Source: Arctopsyche grandis (taxonomy: Eukaryota > Arthropoda > Insecta > Trichoptera > Hydropsychidae). From it: DNA of 64,000 nucleotides. The DNA is taken from the NCBI RefSeq assembly GCF_051622035.1, contig NC_135357.1, forward strand, positions 16,111,001 through 16,175,000, in the 5' to 3' direction. Of the stretch, positions 43,994 through 55,779 are shown piece by piece (positions within the stretch are counted from its first letter, which is position 1; each line of letters opens with the position of its first letter). The position numbers were made by a program, and so were the translations under genes. The notes under the pieces are model-generated. The model was not told the origin of the DNA, did no database searches, and saw only the letters and a list, made by a program, of their open reading frames with translations.

Positions 43994-44350
43994 CGTCAAA
44001 GTTAACTTTCGACCGCTTTTCTACTACCTTCCGCGAGCATAATGTTCGCGAATATTGTGCAGATTTTGACGAAAGGTTGTGACATATTTTTTAGAAGTTT
44101 GAAAAATCGCGTAAGTTACGCGCGTTCAGCGTACGAGCGTATCGGTAGCGACGCGTCTGCTCGCCGTGAGAGCGACTTGGCAACTGCTCCGTAGCCCGTA
44201 GCCGCATCTACATACCGTACCTTCGTAGAGTCGGAACAATATAAATGTATACGAATCTGTGTAGGTGTGCGAGTAACCCCGTACACAGTATATAACCAAA
44301 AAATAAAGAGAAAATGCTTGGCACGAGAGTGTCGTCCTCGTGTAAACAAA
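43994..44350 (-). promoter_or_regulatory. Candidate 5' UTR and promoter of the dipeptidase gene
   Basis: Directly upstream of the ATG, 44100-44240 is CpG-rich and GC-richer than anything nearby, as expected of a 5' UTR or core promoter. Minus-strand TTATATAC at about 44290 could be a TATA-like element, but no initiator can be placed with confidence. Confidence 0.3.
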
Positions 44351-44804
44351 ACGTATGAAAGCTGGCATATCGATTCTTTGATGTAAAGCCTTTTTTGTAT
44401 ACATTTTTTTTGTATATATTTTATAAAAAATAAATAAAATCGTTTCGCAATGCAAAAAATTTCGTTTATTTACATTTTACATTTCTTCAAAAAGAAAATT
44501 GAAGGAGCTTTACATTGTATTTGTAAGAATCAGGTACATACAGATTTCACCCGATCTGCACAAATTTCTATCGGTTCAAACTTGTGAATGTCTGAAGTAT
44601 GTTAAATAATACGAGAAAATTTTTCAATGATTTCGACATTCAACACAAAAGGTGAAATATAATTTTAAATGACTAATTTTGATTATTGGAGTGCAATTAG
44701 AGGAGGCAAACATTTTCGATAAACGAGGATAACAAAATAAATTTGTGAATTCCTATAAAAAGCAACGTCTGTAATATACTTTACAGAAATGTATGTACAG
44801 TATA

Positions 44805-45407
44805 TTACAGTTGAAGTGCATCTTCCAGTTGTGATATATTTTGACTAGTTGGAATATATTTCATCTAACCTGGTACCAACTACCGTTTAATTGAAGTGTA
44901 TTTTCAGTTGTATGTAGTAATTATACATAGTTTGACTTGTTGGACCCACGCGAAACTGATTCATATAGTGAATTACATATCTACATTCCCACTAATCAAC
45001 GTATATTACAGCTGAAAAATCAGCTCTACTATAAATTGGTACCAGATTAGGATGGCGTGGTTAGGTTTTCGTGAAAACGCTATTCGACTATTAAATTGAG
45101 TTAGACGTCACATTTTTGTTTTGAACACACTCTTAGAGTAATCGCAATACGATTCTCATTACCATCATTCAAAATACCTAGCAAATATTAACGCATTATT
45201 GAATTTTAAAGTATGAGTAAAAACATTACAACTATCAAATGTCAACTGTTACGTTACAACTGGCGCACATTGTTGAAATTATATTTCGAAATTATATTCA
45301 TATTCGAATACAATTGAATTGTATTCGAATATGAATGACCTAAAACGTCAGTTGGAATATACACATAGCACATATGTATAACAACTGAAAATAAACTTCG
45401 ACTGAAA
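44805..45407. mobile_element. MITE family A, copy 2
   Basis: About 603 bp. The left end TTACAGTTGAAGTGCATCTT and the right end ACTTCGACTGAAA are inverted repeats. The interior matches 15619-16120. A second copy of the left terminus (ATTGAAGTGTATTTTCAGTT near 44893) lies inside, so this copy has an internal duplication or nested insertion that makes it about 100 bp longer. Confidence 0.75.
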
Positions 45408-47724
45408 CATATACATGTACATATGTATGTACAACGTACATTATAAAAATTCACAATAAAAAGAATAAATTAATATCATTACTAACTTTAGTATCATAAT
45501 ATGATGTATCTGTAAATAAATGGCATGCATTTTCCATCGAATGCTATTATATTGCTAAAAGAATATTTTTTGACTATTCGAATAGAATTAATTAATAATA
45601 AATGAATTGCTATTAAATATACAAACATAAATATAATATTTAAACACAAACCAAACAGTCTATATAGTTTATGAATTAGGTAACAAAAATATGAAATGAA
45701 ATAAAAACTAAATTGATTCTTAAGTCAAACACTAAGCCCTATAATACAAGTATCATATAATAAAATACATTGTACGTAATATTATACATTCCATAAATTG
45801 TAATCGATGATATGCGCAACGACACCATTCAAACGTTCACTTTAACGATACAGTAAACGATCGTTTTGACTATAAAATGGCGTGCATCCCCTGAAATAGT
45901 CTTCTGAAATGTTCCAGCGCTGAATTTTAATAACCACGCCGAATGATTACGACAATATCGAAATTCACCAATATTTATGCGAATGCTGTGTCGAGAGAAA
46001 TCGCAATACACGATATCCTCATGCAACAGCAGACACGATAATTTAGAGAGATCTACTAGGGGTTAAATCCATTGTATCCTAGGATCATTCTCGTTCGAAA
46101 CACTGCGCACTATCTCACCATAATCATCTACTCATAATCCGGGTATTTCCGATGAGAAATCATCGAACCGCGCGTTCGCGATTGATACGTTAAGCCTTGC
46201 GTGAAAACTCTTCGATTACTAGTTATCATAAAAGGGATTGCAAATGACTATCATTCGAGATATAATCTTCTCGATCTAAATACACCTCGTGGAGAATTAT
46301 TATGATAAATAAAATGATGGAATTGGTGGAAAACCGTTTCCATTTGTGTGGGGGTTTCCTCGCTCGCAGTTTCCCGAGATATTTTGAAGACTCCTTTGGA
46401 GAATTACAGCAATGTTTTTGAATATTTCTGAAGATTTGTTTTGTGACTGTAAGCTTCTTCGTTCCGTATTTATTATATTTTCAAATTCTATTCGAACTTG
46501 TCTGCATTAATTTTATGTCGATAAAATTTATTTTCATAAAATACGGGTATATGTATGTACTTATGTATGTATGTATGTATATATGTAATGTAAGACTTCA
46601 ATTGGTTCCAATTTCGCATCACTGATTTATATGTAACCATATATTTCCTTCAACGTCACATGTCACAGAATCATTAGGTTCTATGTAATTTGTTCGGTGT
46701 TCAAATTTTCTCATTCAGTAAAAAGTTTTCAATAAATCTTATATAATAAGAAAATCAATATAAAAATGTGAGCCCATTTTTAATATGTACTTACAAATGT
46801 ACGTTAAATTAGTATATTGAAATGATAGATATAAAAAATTACCATGTGAAATTTCATGACTGAAGAGTTCTGGGTAAATAAATGAGGAAAATAATTCGAT
46901 AAGACGTTCAACAAAAAAATAAAAACAGGAGCATGCGACAAAATAGCTATTGCGAAAATGTACTAGACGCTACTAAAAGAAATTATTTGTCGCCACATAA
47001 ATCATCTTAGTTTAACGTTGGACATGTATAGCGAGAAAATGCGAGAAAAATTATACTCACAACTACATAAAATATATGTTGTTTACACACTATGTATAGT
47101 GTCGAAAGGGTCAAGTTCGTGTCGCGCCAAATTTCATCGGTCGCCGAATTCATTTTTCGCACAGACAAAACGAGGGAACGCAAATTAGCGGAAAAATCTC
47201 CAGACTCTCATTATGACCACGTTGACGTTTAATTATTATTTCGCTTTTGAAACGCATGGCCGAAACAAAAAGATGTGAAGATGGCGATATTTTTAAGGTA
47301 TTAATTGAATTCCCGTTGATGGATCGCTAGGGTGGCCCGTAATAAATGAAATAATTTGGCACGGGGTGGACCGAAAACGGGGGTGAGTTTTGGGTAGAGA
47401 ACGCGCTCAATCATCGGTCGGGGTCCTTTGTGCCCGGGAAATTTGAGGGTTGACGGCAAAAAACGACACCTTCGTTCGACTGACAGATGCAAACGGTGCA
47501 AATGGGCGAACATTAAAAGAGTGTATCAAGTGTGAAAAACACAAAAGATTCTATTTACATATCTACTTATTATAAAAGATTTGGTTATATGTCTTAATCT
47601 ATAATCGAATACATCGAATAAAATACACAGCTATCATAAAAGCCCGGTCTTATAGTTTAATTTTTAAATGAAAAACAACACATATTCACGTACTATAAAT
47701 TGATTTATAAATATATAGATACTA
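45408..47724. other. Non-coding stretch upstream of the dipeptidase gene
   Basis: AT-rich with moderate-GC islands at about 45780-46170 and 47090-47510. ORFs of 60-70 aa have no domains. Nothing else recognised. Confidence 0.4.
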
Positions 47725-48150
47725 TATCATCATCACCATCATCTACAGCCACTCAGCATCTCTGTTTTGCGCAACTCTCATCCATCTCACCCCACATATT
47801 TTCCTAATGTCGTCTACCCATCTTCCCTGCGGTCTTCCTTTTACCCTTTTGTATTCTCTCGGATACCGTTCTAGTACTTTTTTTGTCCACCTTTCGTCCA
47901 TTCTTCTAGTCACGTGGCCCACCCATTGCCATTTCAATGAAGACTATATCCACTACTCTTGTCATACTTTTCACCCACGTATTCCGTTTCCTGTCTTTCC
48001 TTGTTATGCCAAGCATTCAGCGTTCCATACTTTCTTGAATGCATCGGACTTTGTGTAGCATCTTGGCGTTCAATGTCCAAGTTTCACATCCATACATCAT
48101 CGCTGGCAAAACGTATTGATCGAATATCGTTTTCTTCATTCATTCGTCCA
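47725..48150 (-). mobile_element. RTE-like retrotransposon 3' end, copy 1
   Basis: On the minus strand it encodes the C-terminal tail typical of endonuclease-reverse transcriptase elements: GHVTRRMDERWTKKVLERYP, KGRPQGRWVDDIRKICG, VRWMRVAQNRDAEWL. Upstream, broken by frameshifts, are pieces resembling a CETWTLN-like region (GGATGTGAAACTTGGACATT). It ends in a GATGATGATG-type tail (left end, 47725-47742). The body is lost. Confidence 0.75.
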
Positions 48151-48420
48151 AATGCAATCCATCCTAATTTCATACGTCTCTTTATTTCTCCTTATAATAA
48201 TTATTATTATTATTTACTACTTCTACTATTTTATCATCTAATGAAATGCTATCAGGCATGATTCATATATGTATTTATATATTTTTATATCTACCATAGT
48301 TACATTACCTATGGAGAAATTTTTACATATGTATGTACTTATATAAATTTATAAACATTATTATTATGCATTTGAAGTTCATTATTCACATTATCATTAT
48401 TCACATATTGGTGATAATTA

Positions 48421-48643
48421 AGGGTGGATTGCTAATTTGTTTGGAACCGTTTCAATAATGAAATCAGATAAATTGACAAATTCTGTTAGGAAACGATCCA
48501 CCTGGAGCCACATACATACATATTTGAACACCGACAAATGTTCCTACATCTTAGGTTTGGCCAGCAAACCCGGGCCAGGAATTGATGAACCCATGACCCC
48601 TCAGGTGATGCCATTATACTCGGCCACTGATCTATGTTGCCTG
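48421..48643 (-). mobile_element. tRNA-derived SINE, 5' half (type-1 head)
   Basis: On the minus strand: GGCAACATAGATCAGTGGCC, GGGTCATGGGTTCATC (B-box-like), TTGCTGGCCAAACCTAAG, a TACATA insert, CGTTTCCTAACAGAATTTGTC and TTGAAACGGTTCC. It stops before the terminal stem-loop. Confidence 0.75.
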
Positions 48644-49160
48644 TTCATTTATCCAACATGACTTATATTCTCGCTGACAATTCAAGTTCGTAATTTTTAC
48701 TTTAATTTAATGGTGAAATAAAGTTTTATAGCAATAGAGATACTCCAAAAATCATTTTCTCGTGAAGTGAGTTGGAAGTGTTTGAAACGACTGTCAGATT
48801 TGTCGGTGTTCAAATATTGAGACCTTGTTTTATGCTAATAACTCTATATGTAATTCTAAGGTATAGAAATTGTAGGAAGCATTACATCAAGCTGAAATTG
48901 AATTGTCTTCTATCTTATTAATATTTGAATGTATTGTTTTTGCCACACAATATTTTTCATACGCCAAATTATTAACGTAAAGGTTTTGCTTAATTTTCCC
49001 AAAAATGTCACCCTCCATCAAATTACATTCATTAAATTTTCCACAAAACTCAGAATATAATTGACTGAAAAAGGCAAATTTCAAACGAATGAAACATGAT
49101 CCATAAAGGCATTGTTTTTGTCAATTTATAGGCACATGTGTATTCAATTATATATGTGCA

Positions 49161-49541
49161 TGTATGACTCAGCGGTAGCGTGAATTTTTTGCGCCAAGTG
49201 ATTATTGGGTTCGATCCCACTATTCTGCTGGTTAGACTTGGATATTGGTGGCTCCAAATCGATTGTTTCTTATCATAGTTTGCTAATTTTATCTGATCAT
49301 TGTGGAAACGGTTCCTAAAAAATTGGAAAAAAATCATCCTACCCGCTGTCACTAATCTTCTGTATTCAATGTAAAAATTATGTACAAATCTAAAATCTAT
49401 AGATGTCTCAATGGATTAATTAATTAATTAGTTAATTTTGTGTTCTTCAGCTTCTCGAAATACAGTGATTTATGTAATAAAAATGCTGCATTGTTTGTCT
49501 CGGAAGGCGCATTGGGGTCTTCTTGACGAGCCTTCCTGATA
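49161..49541 (+). mobile_element. tRNA-derived SINE, nearly full-length (type-4 head)
   Basis: Head TGTATGACTCAGCGGTAGCG with B box GGGTTCGATCCC, then CTGCTGGTTAGACTTGG, GTTTCTTATCATAGTTTGC, GGAAACGGTTCC, ATCCTACCCGCTGTCACTA and the terminal hairpin (GGAAGGCGCATTGGGG ... GAGCCTTCCT). Confidence 0.75.
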
Positions 49542-51225
49542 TACAATATATATATAAAATAAAATATATTCTATACATTAGCATTTTTATCTACATATGT
49601 ATGTATAGCAACTCGTTTGAATACCAGTAAATGTGATATACTCGTAAGAAAAATTAAAGAAATATATCAATAGCTGCAGATAATTGGACTATTTCTATCA
49701 ACAAAACTTTTATGAACTCTAACTTAATGTTTCTTTAAATAATTTTAAAACAGCTATTTTAAAATTATTTAATGTACATATTACTAACTATTCTTGTATA
49801 TTAACTATTACTTGTATATTAACTATTACTTGTATACTGACTATTCTTTAAATATTTTCAATAGACTTGTTTAAATATTTAGAGAATAGTTTAAACTTTA
49901 AATATTTCAATAGACTAGAATGAATTCAACATTATGCAATACTAATTAAACGCAACTTAGACTTTCATTTATATAAATACGAAATTTCAGCCATTTGAAC
50001 ATATATATGTACATTATACATACATACATCTTATTAATGATGTATGTATGTATAATGTACATATGTACATAATGTACGTGGATTAAATTACTAAGAGAGT
50101 TAACCATCAATTTTAGACGGGAAAAATTCATTTATTCGATTTCAATTACAAATTAGATTCGATTCAATTACAATATCACGAATTCTATTAAAACCACTCC
50201 ATGACTAGACTAATATGTGAAATTCGCAATATAAAATAATTCAGTATTATCGCATTTTTCATTAAATTATGATAATATATCAAAAGAAAGTTGGTTTATA
50301 CATTTTTTTTGCGAAATACGTATGAGCGGCGCAAACAGGTATGTACCATAAGTAATGCACTACATCACGACCGAGTGGAATTGAATCATAAATATTATTT
50401 TTAATGCGTGAAAATGAAAAAATATATATATATATACATATACATACATATGTATGTGAGTATGTGCGTGTGTATATTCGTTCTTGTTCCATTGGTAAAA
50501 CAGCCTCTTCAATATTCAATTTATTTTTCATCCCTTTGTACATAGCGCAAATTTTCCTTCGTATTACATTTGAAGATATGCAATGCTGGTTTTTACATTG
50601 TATCCAGAATTAGCATATGTACATTATCTTGTGTTGCGCATGCACTCGAAAGAAAATCTACAGCTGCGAGTGACAGCCGCACCGCAAAACTGCGCATCGA
50701 AAGGTTAATTCAATAACTTTGCAACTACATACAACGATAATCCGATACTTTAGCGAAACCGCATATCGTATGAAATTGGTTCGCTTCAAGATTGTGCATC
50801 CAAAATGCATAAGGCACTGCACTGTTTTCAATAGAGACGGTCTAATGGGAATGCGGCAGAAATTCGTTCACATAAGCGACCGCAACGCTTCGGGTTTGGG
50901 ATTTTCAATTCGGTTATGCGAACGAAATTAATAAATAATTCGAACAAACCAGCAGTGTTAGAGGAACGATATTGCAAAACTGATTTTTCATTTCAACATA
51001 CATACATATGTACCATGACAGTAGCGCTAATAAGCCTCAACGTATGTCACTCTATTTGTCATACAATTTGTATGATTGCATTTTGAAAATGCAACGAAAA
51101 TAGTAAATACATACATATATGGGTCACAATCTATTAAATATTAGTGCTTTTCGAGTTAAAATCCAGCGTTTGCTTTAAAAAATAACTAATAAAACTAACT
51201 TTAATTTAGTTAGAGTATTTCTGCA
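49542..51225. other. Non-coding stretch
   Basis: AT-rich, with near-repeats of ACTATTACTTGTATATTA at about 49790-49850 and a TACATA/TATGTA palindromic cluster at 50000-50075. A moderate-GC island at 50640-50930 shows no domain in its 70-aa ORF. Confidence 0.4.
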
Positions 51226-51366
51226 GTGCTGCTGGTCACACTTGGATATTTGTAACTCTCAAGTTGATCACTGCCCATCAGAGTTTGTCAATATCAGATT
51301 TCATTGTTGAAACCGTTCCTCAACATAGACAATACCATCCTTCCGACCATTTGTCACCACTATTTA
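51226..51366 (+). mobile_element. SINE body fragment
   Basis: GTGCTGCTGGTCACACTTGG, CAGAGTTTGTCAATATCAGA, TTGAAACCGTTCC and CCATCCTTCCGACCATTTGT match the middle of the other copies. Head and 3' stem-loop are absent. Confidence 0.7.
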
Positions 51367-52207
51367 AAAATGTTTTCAAATTTTATCATGTATAAATATA
51401 TATACCATACATAAATAGATGTCGTTCAGGGGCAAGCCGTAATGTCATAATAAGAAAATATAATTTAAAAAAAAAATAAAGAAAAGAAAAAAGAAAGCTT
51501 TTTGATACTTCATTTCAAATACAGAAAGTTCAACTTTTCCCAACATGCATGCATATATAAATACAATTTTTAAATTTTTCTCTCGAAGCTTTTATCGACT
51601 ATTGAAAATATTCTTTGTAACGATGAAGAGTTTTTTTTTGCATTTTATTTTTTAAAACTATTATTTGAATAGATGTAAGTAAGTAGACTTAAGCACACAT
51701 TGGTCTATTTTCTTGTTGAATCAATTCATGTATGTGAAATGTATGTACATATTTTGCTACCTACTAAAGAATACAAAAAAATGTTATTATATTTTTACTT
51801 TATAAAATGGAACGTCTGAAGGCTTTATTTTCGGTCATTTAAATATAAGTTTAAGATGGAACTATATTTCGTACTTAAAATATGTAACGGTGTTGTTAAA
51901 ACACATACATATGAAAAGCGCTTGTATACACATATGAGTAAATTACATCATTTTTGACATGGTGTATTGAGTTTTGTAAATTATGTACACACATATGTAG
52001 ATATTTATGAATTATTTAATGCCTTATTCAACTCAACATAATTTTTTCCAAGGGATTGTTTCAAAGAACAAACACATGTCAACATCTCCATACGGAAACC
52101 AAATTTAAATACAACGTCTTTTTCAGAGCAAATGTATCAGATTCCAAAAGCTCAAAACATATATTATATTACATAAATTATATTACATAAACATTAAAAC
52201 AGCATAA
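51367..52207. other. Non-coding stretch
   Basis: AT-rich; an A-rich run near 51465-51495 follows the SINE fragment. No gene. Confidence 0.4.
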
Positions 52208-52612
52208 AACACTCCATACTTCTTTGAGTGCATTGGACTTAGTGTAACAACTTGGCGTTCAATGTTCAAGTTTCACATACATACGACATCACTGGCAAAA
52301 CACATTGATCGAAGATCTTTTTACCGAAGACAGGAAACGGCATACGTGGGTGAGAAGATACGACAATAGTGGATATAGTGAAGAGATTGAATTGGCAATG
52401 GGCGGACCACGTGGCCAGAATAATGGACGAAAGGTGGACAGAAGAAGTACTAGAGATAATGCAAAAGAATACCGCGGGGAATATGGGTAGACGAAATTAG
52501 AAAAATGTATGGGGTGAGATGGATGAGAGTTGTGCAAAAGAGAAAAGACTGGAAGCGTGTTGGAGAGACCTTCATCCAGCAGTAGATGGTGAACGGCTGT
52601 AGATGATGATGA
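52208..52612 (+). mobile_element. RTE-like retrotransposon 3' end, copy 2, 5' part inverted
   Basis: 52208-about 52320 matches the 48019-48135 part of copy 1 in antisense (CTCCATACTTCTTTGAGTGC, CTTGGCGTTCAATGTTCAAG). From about 52323 onward the match is in sense (GACAGGAAACGGCATACGTG, CAATGGGCGGACCACGTGGC, GGATGAGAGTTGTGCAAAAG), ending in GATGATGATGAT at 52600-52612. Inverted 5' part plus sense 3' part is the pattern made by twin priming during LINE insertion. Confidence 0.75.
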
Positions 52613-53605
52613 TTACGTAGACAAAATAATTTTACACTACTTTTCATACTATATTTGCAAATCACATTTAAATAGATACACATGTACATACTAACAAACA
52701 AATATGGATTTTTTTTTGTGGGTCAAATCAATACATTTGTTTGTACAAAGTACATATATACAAAGTTTTTGCAAAACCAAAACCTTCAATGATTTAAGAG
52801 CTACCTCGTAGGCATTTATGAACAAAGTTTGTAAAGTACCTACTCGCTTATAAGTGTCCTAAATATAGCCCCGTGTATTTTCTACACACAAGTCTAAAGC
52901 ATTTATTACAATTCTGAATATTATATTTACAATATTATGTTATTGCATAATTTAATGTGAAAGTTCCTAAAATAATTCCCACGGTAGTCATTAATAAATA
53001 ATTAAATATTTATTAATATGTATATGTATGTAGATCTGCATATAATATTACGCTGTTAATTCGGCGAGTGGGGGGTTAAACAAGCGTGATAGAAATCCAG
53101 TATATTCAAGCAACAACATCACCAGTCACGCGCTGTCTCCGTGAATAATTCAACCGGAATGAGGGGTCCATCTGACCCCGGAGAGAGAGAACGGGCCGCA
53201 TGCCGCAGTGCAGGGATTTCCAACCCGATCTTCGCGGAGCACTCATAAATTTTACTTTAACCATTTTTTTCTCACGCTTAAAAGAATACAGATTCAATAT
53301 ATCCGAAATAGAAATATTCGTATAGGAAAATGTATCGACATAAAAGCGTAAAAGGTTGTGAATAAAATAGCAAAACTTCAGAAACACATCTTTGACCTTG
53401 TCTACAAACATCGCAATTACACATTTACCATAAATTTATAAATTTTTCAAAACCTTTAACTATATACATACTTTATACTATCAAACGAGCAATAAACGGG
53501 GCACAGAATGTTTATTAAATAGGATTTATTAACCCTTTTCAGGTAGTTTGCAAAACCTTGTTTGTATGGTTAAATATGGCTACCTAATTTCTATGAACTT
53601 ATTGA
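52613..53605. other. Non-coding stretch
   Basis: AT-rich except for a GC-richer island at 53050-53240 (GAGTGGGGGGTTAAAC at the left, CCCGGAGAGAGAGAACGGG within). No coding region recognised. Confidence 0.35.
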
Positions 53606-53609
53606 AATA

Positions 53610-53762
<153 letters not shown>

Positions 53763-53922
53763 AACAAAATAAAACTCCCGCCCGAATGTTCCGCCTTCTT
53801 TCGCCCCCTAACTTGACTTTATTTTGATAATTTGAGAAAATGACTTTATTTTGATGATTTCAGTTAATTTAAAAAAAAGGAGATTTATCACATACATACA
53901 TTTTTTGTTTAAGATATATATG

Positions 53923-54368
53923 TTACAGTCGAAGTGTTTGTTCATGATCATAGCAGTTTGTTCATACACGAACCATTGATTTTAGCTAAATGCCAAAAAT
54001 AAAAAGCTATCTTCAAATAGCCTCGCATGAAACTTTTAGCTGTCTAAACTTTTAAGCTGTAAAATATTTGAGATTTCAAAATGCCAAATATTTAATAGGA
54101 ATATCCTGTGAAAATCACATTAAAACTTTGCTATAATTCCACTATTTTTTGTAAATATTGCAACCCAGGGTAAATATACACACATAGAGAATGGAAGAAA
54201 CGATTGAGAATACTTAAACGTATGCCTGATAGTTTGTGCATAAATATATGTACTAGTTCGCTTCTCAATTTGCTATTTTGTGTATACCATAGCGGACCAG
54301 ATTTGTTCGTGTATGAACAAATTAATATATTTATTAACGAACGGAATGTACATACACTTGGATTGAAA
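53923..54368. mobile_element. MITE family A-related repeat, copy 3
   Basis: Left end TTACAGTCGAAGTGTTTG, right end CACTTGGATTGAAA (inverted). The interior has GTTCATGATC ... GAACCATTG near the left and GTATGAACAAATTAAT near the right, shared with 14252-15105. It shares only its terminal sequences with copies 1 and 2, so the group has two interior types. Confidence 0.65.
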
Positions 54369-54384
54369 CATATACATGTGTATA

Positions 54385-54634
54385 TGAGCCGTTATATTGT
54401 GAAATTTGCGTATTCTTCATTACGATAAATATCTCGCAAAACATTAAATATAATGTTTTTCGTGTTTCAATATTTAAAAATACTGGTGGCCTGTAATGCG
54501 TTTTTTCAAGTGTTTCGAGATTCTGGACATATCGTATTAAAATAAGTGATAACAATTTGTAAATTAAGTAAAATAGAAATAGCTTTTTTCGAACTGAAAG
54601 TTGGACTTCCACCACTTTCAAATATAACGGCTCA
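54385..54634. mobile_element. MITE family B, copy 3, with TA target duplication
   Basis: 250 bp, starting TGAGCCGTTATATT and ending AATATAACGGCTCA, flanked by TA on both sides (54383-54384 and 54635-54636). TA duplication and the short ends point to a Tc1/mariner-type non-autonomous element. The interior is inverted relative to copies 1 and 2. It sits 16 bp right of the preceding MITE. Confidence 0.78.
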
Positions 54635-54636
54635 TA

Positions 54637-55251
54637 AGCACTCCATACTCTCAATTTCATATCCAAACCCCTACCTTAAATGAATTTAACATCATGAATA
54701 TATCGAGCCCTAATATGAAGTAGTCGTTAAAAAGCATTGAACTTATGAACTCATTGCAATTCGGTGGGATGTTACATTTGTAGTCTATCAGCAGATTTGC
54801 ATAATTTGATAAATTCAATAGTTTCAACAGTCGCTTAAATGAGAGGAGATGAAAAGTATGCTAATCAATTGTCGTCTAAAAATCTGGAACCACATCAGGA
54901 CCGCGCCCTATCGATTTTAAGCACACTCCTCTGAAAGAAATGGGCCGCACCGCAGGAAAGCTATTACCGAGATTGAAAATTGAAACAGCGCTGCAAGTAC
55001 TGACTGCATGCGGTGCATAAAATTTCAATGCATCCCAGAACTTTTATGACGGCAAAGCCTGCTGCGAGCCTTCAACGTTGTGCTTTTGACATGTGTCTTA
55101 ACCCTGAGGAGACCGCCACGGGGCAAAGATCACCTCAGAAGCGCACAAGCACGTCCTGATCACTAAATAAGAACACAAAACTTTTCAATTCCGCCCCGAG
55201 CCATAGTTCAAATTCGAAATACTTTTCTTTTTTGGCTCAAAAGGGCAGCAG
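54637..55251. other. Non-coding stretch upstream of the intact LINE
   Basis: A moderate-GC island at about 54870-55170 without a coding frame. No gene recognised. Confidence 0.4.
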
Positions 55252-55269
55252 ATTAGGCACGTGCCTAAT
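55252..55269. promoter_or_regulatory. 18-bp perfect palindrome around CACGTG
   Basis: ATTAGGCACGTGCCTAAT is perfectly self-complementary and centred on the E-box CACGTG, the typical site of bHLH dimers. It lies about 0.5 kb upstream of ORF1 of the LINE, within or just before the element's 5' UTR. Function is unproven. Confidence 0.45.
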
Positions 55270-55498
55270 GTGGCGCCATAAGTTGCTAGGTAGCATAATA
55301 ACTAGCTGGTTCGTTGTTTTGCTCGTCCGCTATTTGGATGCTTTTTTCGTAAATATTGTCGGTTAATGGTGTCGTGCTTTGCATATTGTGTAGAGTTATT
55401 GGTGTTGCTTTAATTTTTGATTAAAATTTTTGCAATTGTGATTAAATACAGTGGTTAAACTGATTTCTAAGGTTATATTTTAAAGATAATTTTCACTT

Positions 55499-55551
55499 GA
55501 AAAAAAAAAAAAAAAAAAGAAGAAGAAAAAAAAAAAAAAAAAAAAAAAAAG
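55499..55551 (+). repeat. Poly-A/purine tract in the LINE 5' region
   Basis: An A run interrupted by GAAGAAG. It may be part of the 5' UTR, or it may mark the tail of another insertion abutting the element. Confidence 0.8.
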
Positions 55552-55779
55552 TTCTTTTGTTTCTTCAAATAATATTCGTTTGGCAACGAACGTGATCAAA
55601 CTGATTTCTGAAATTATATATTAACTCTCGAACCCAGAGCATATTTACAATATTACAGCATAATGCAACATTGTTAAACAAAAAACTATTTATTTCATAC
55701 ATATTTTTGTGCGAAATTTTGAGAATATTCTCTTATTTAAATTATAAATTGTGACGCTAATAACTAATAATACTTAACA

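Noticed and set aside
52305..52490. Plus-strand 61-aa ORF as a gene
   Set aside because: Part of the RTE-like 3' fragment.
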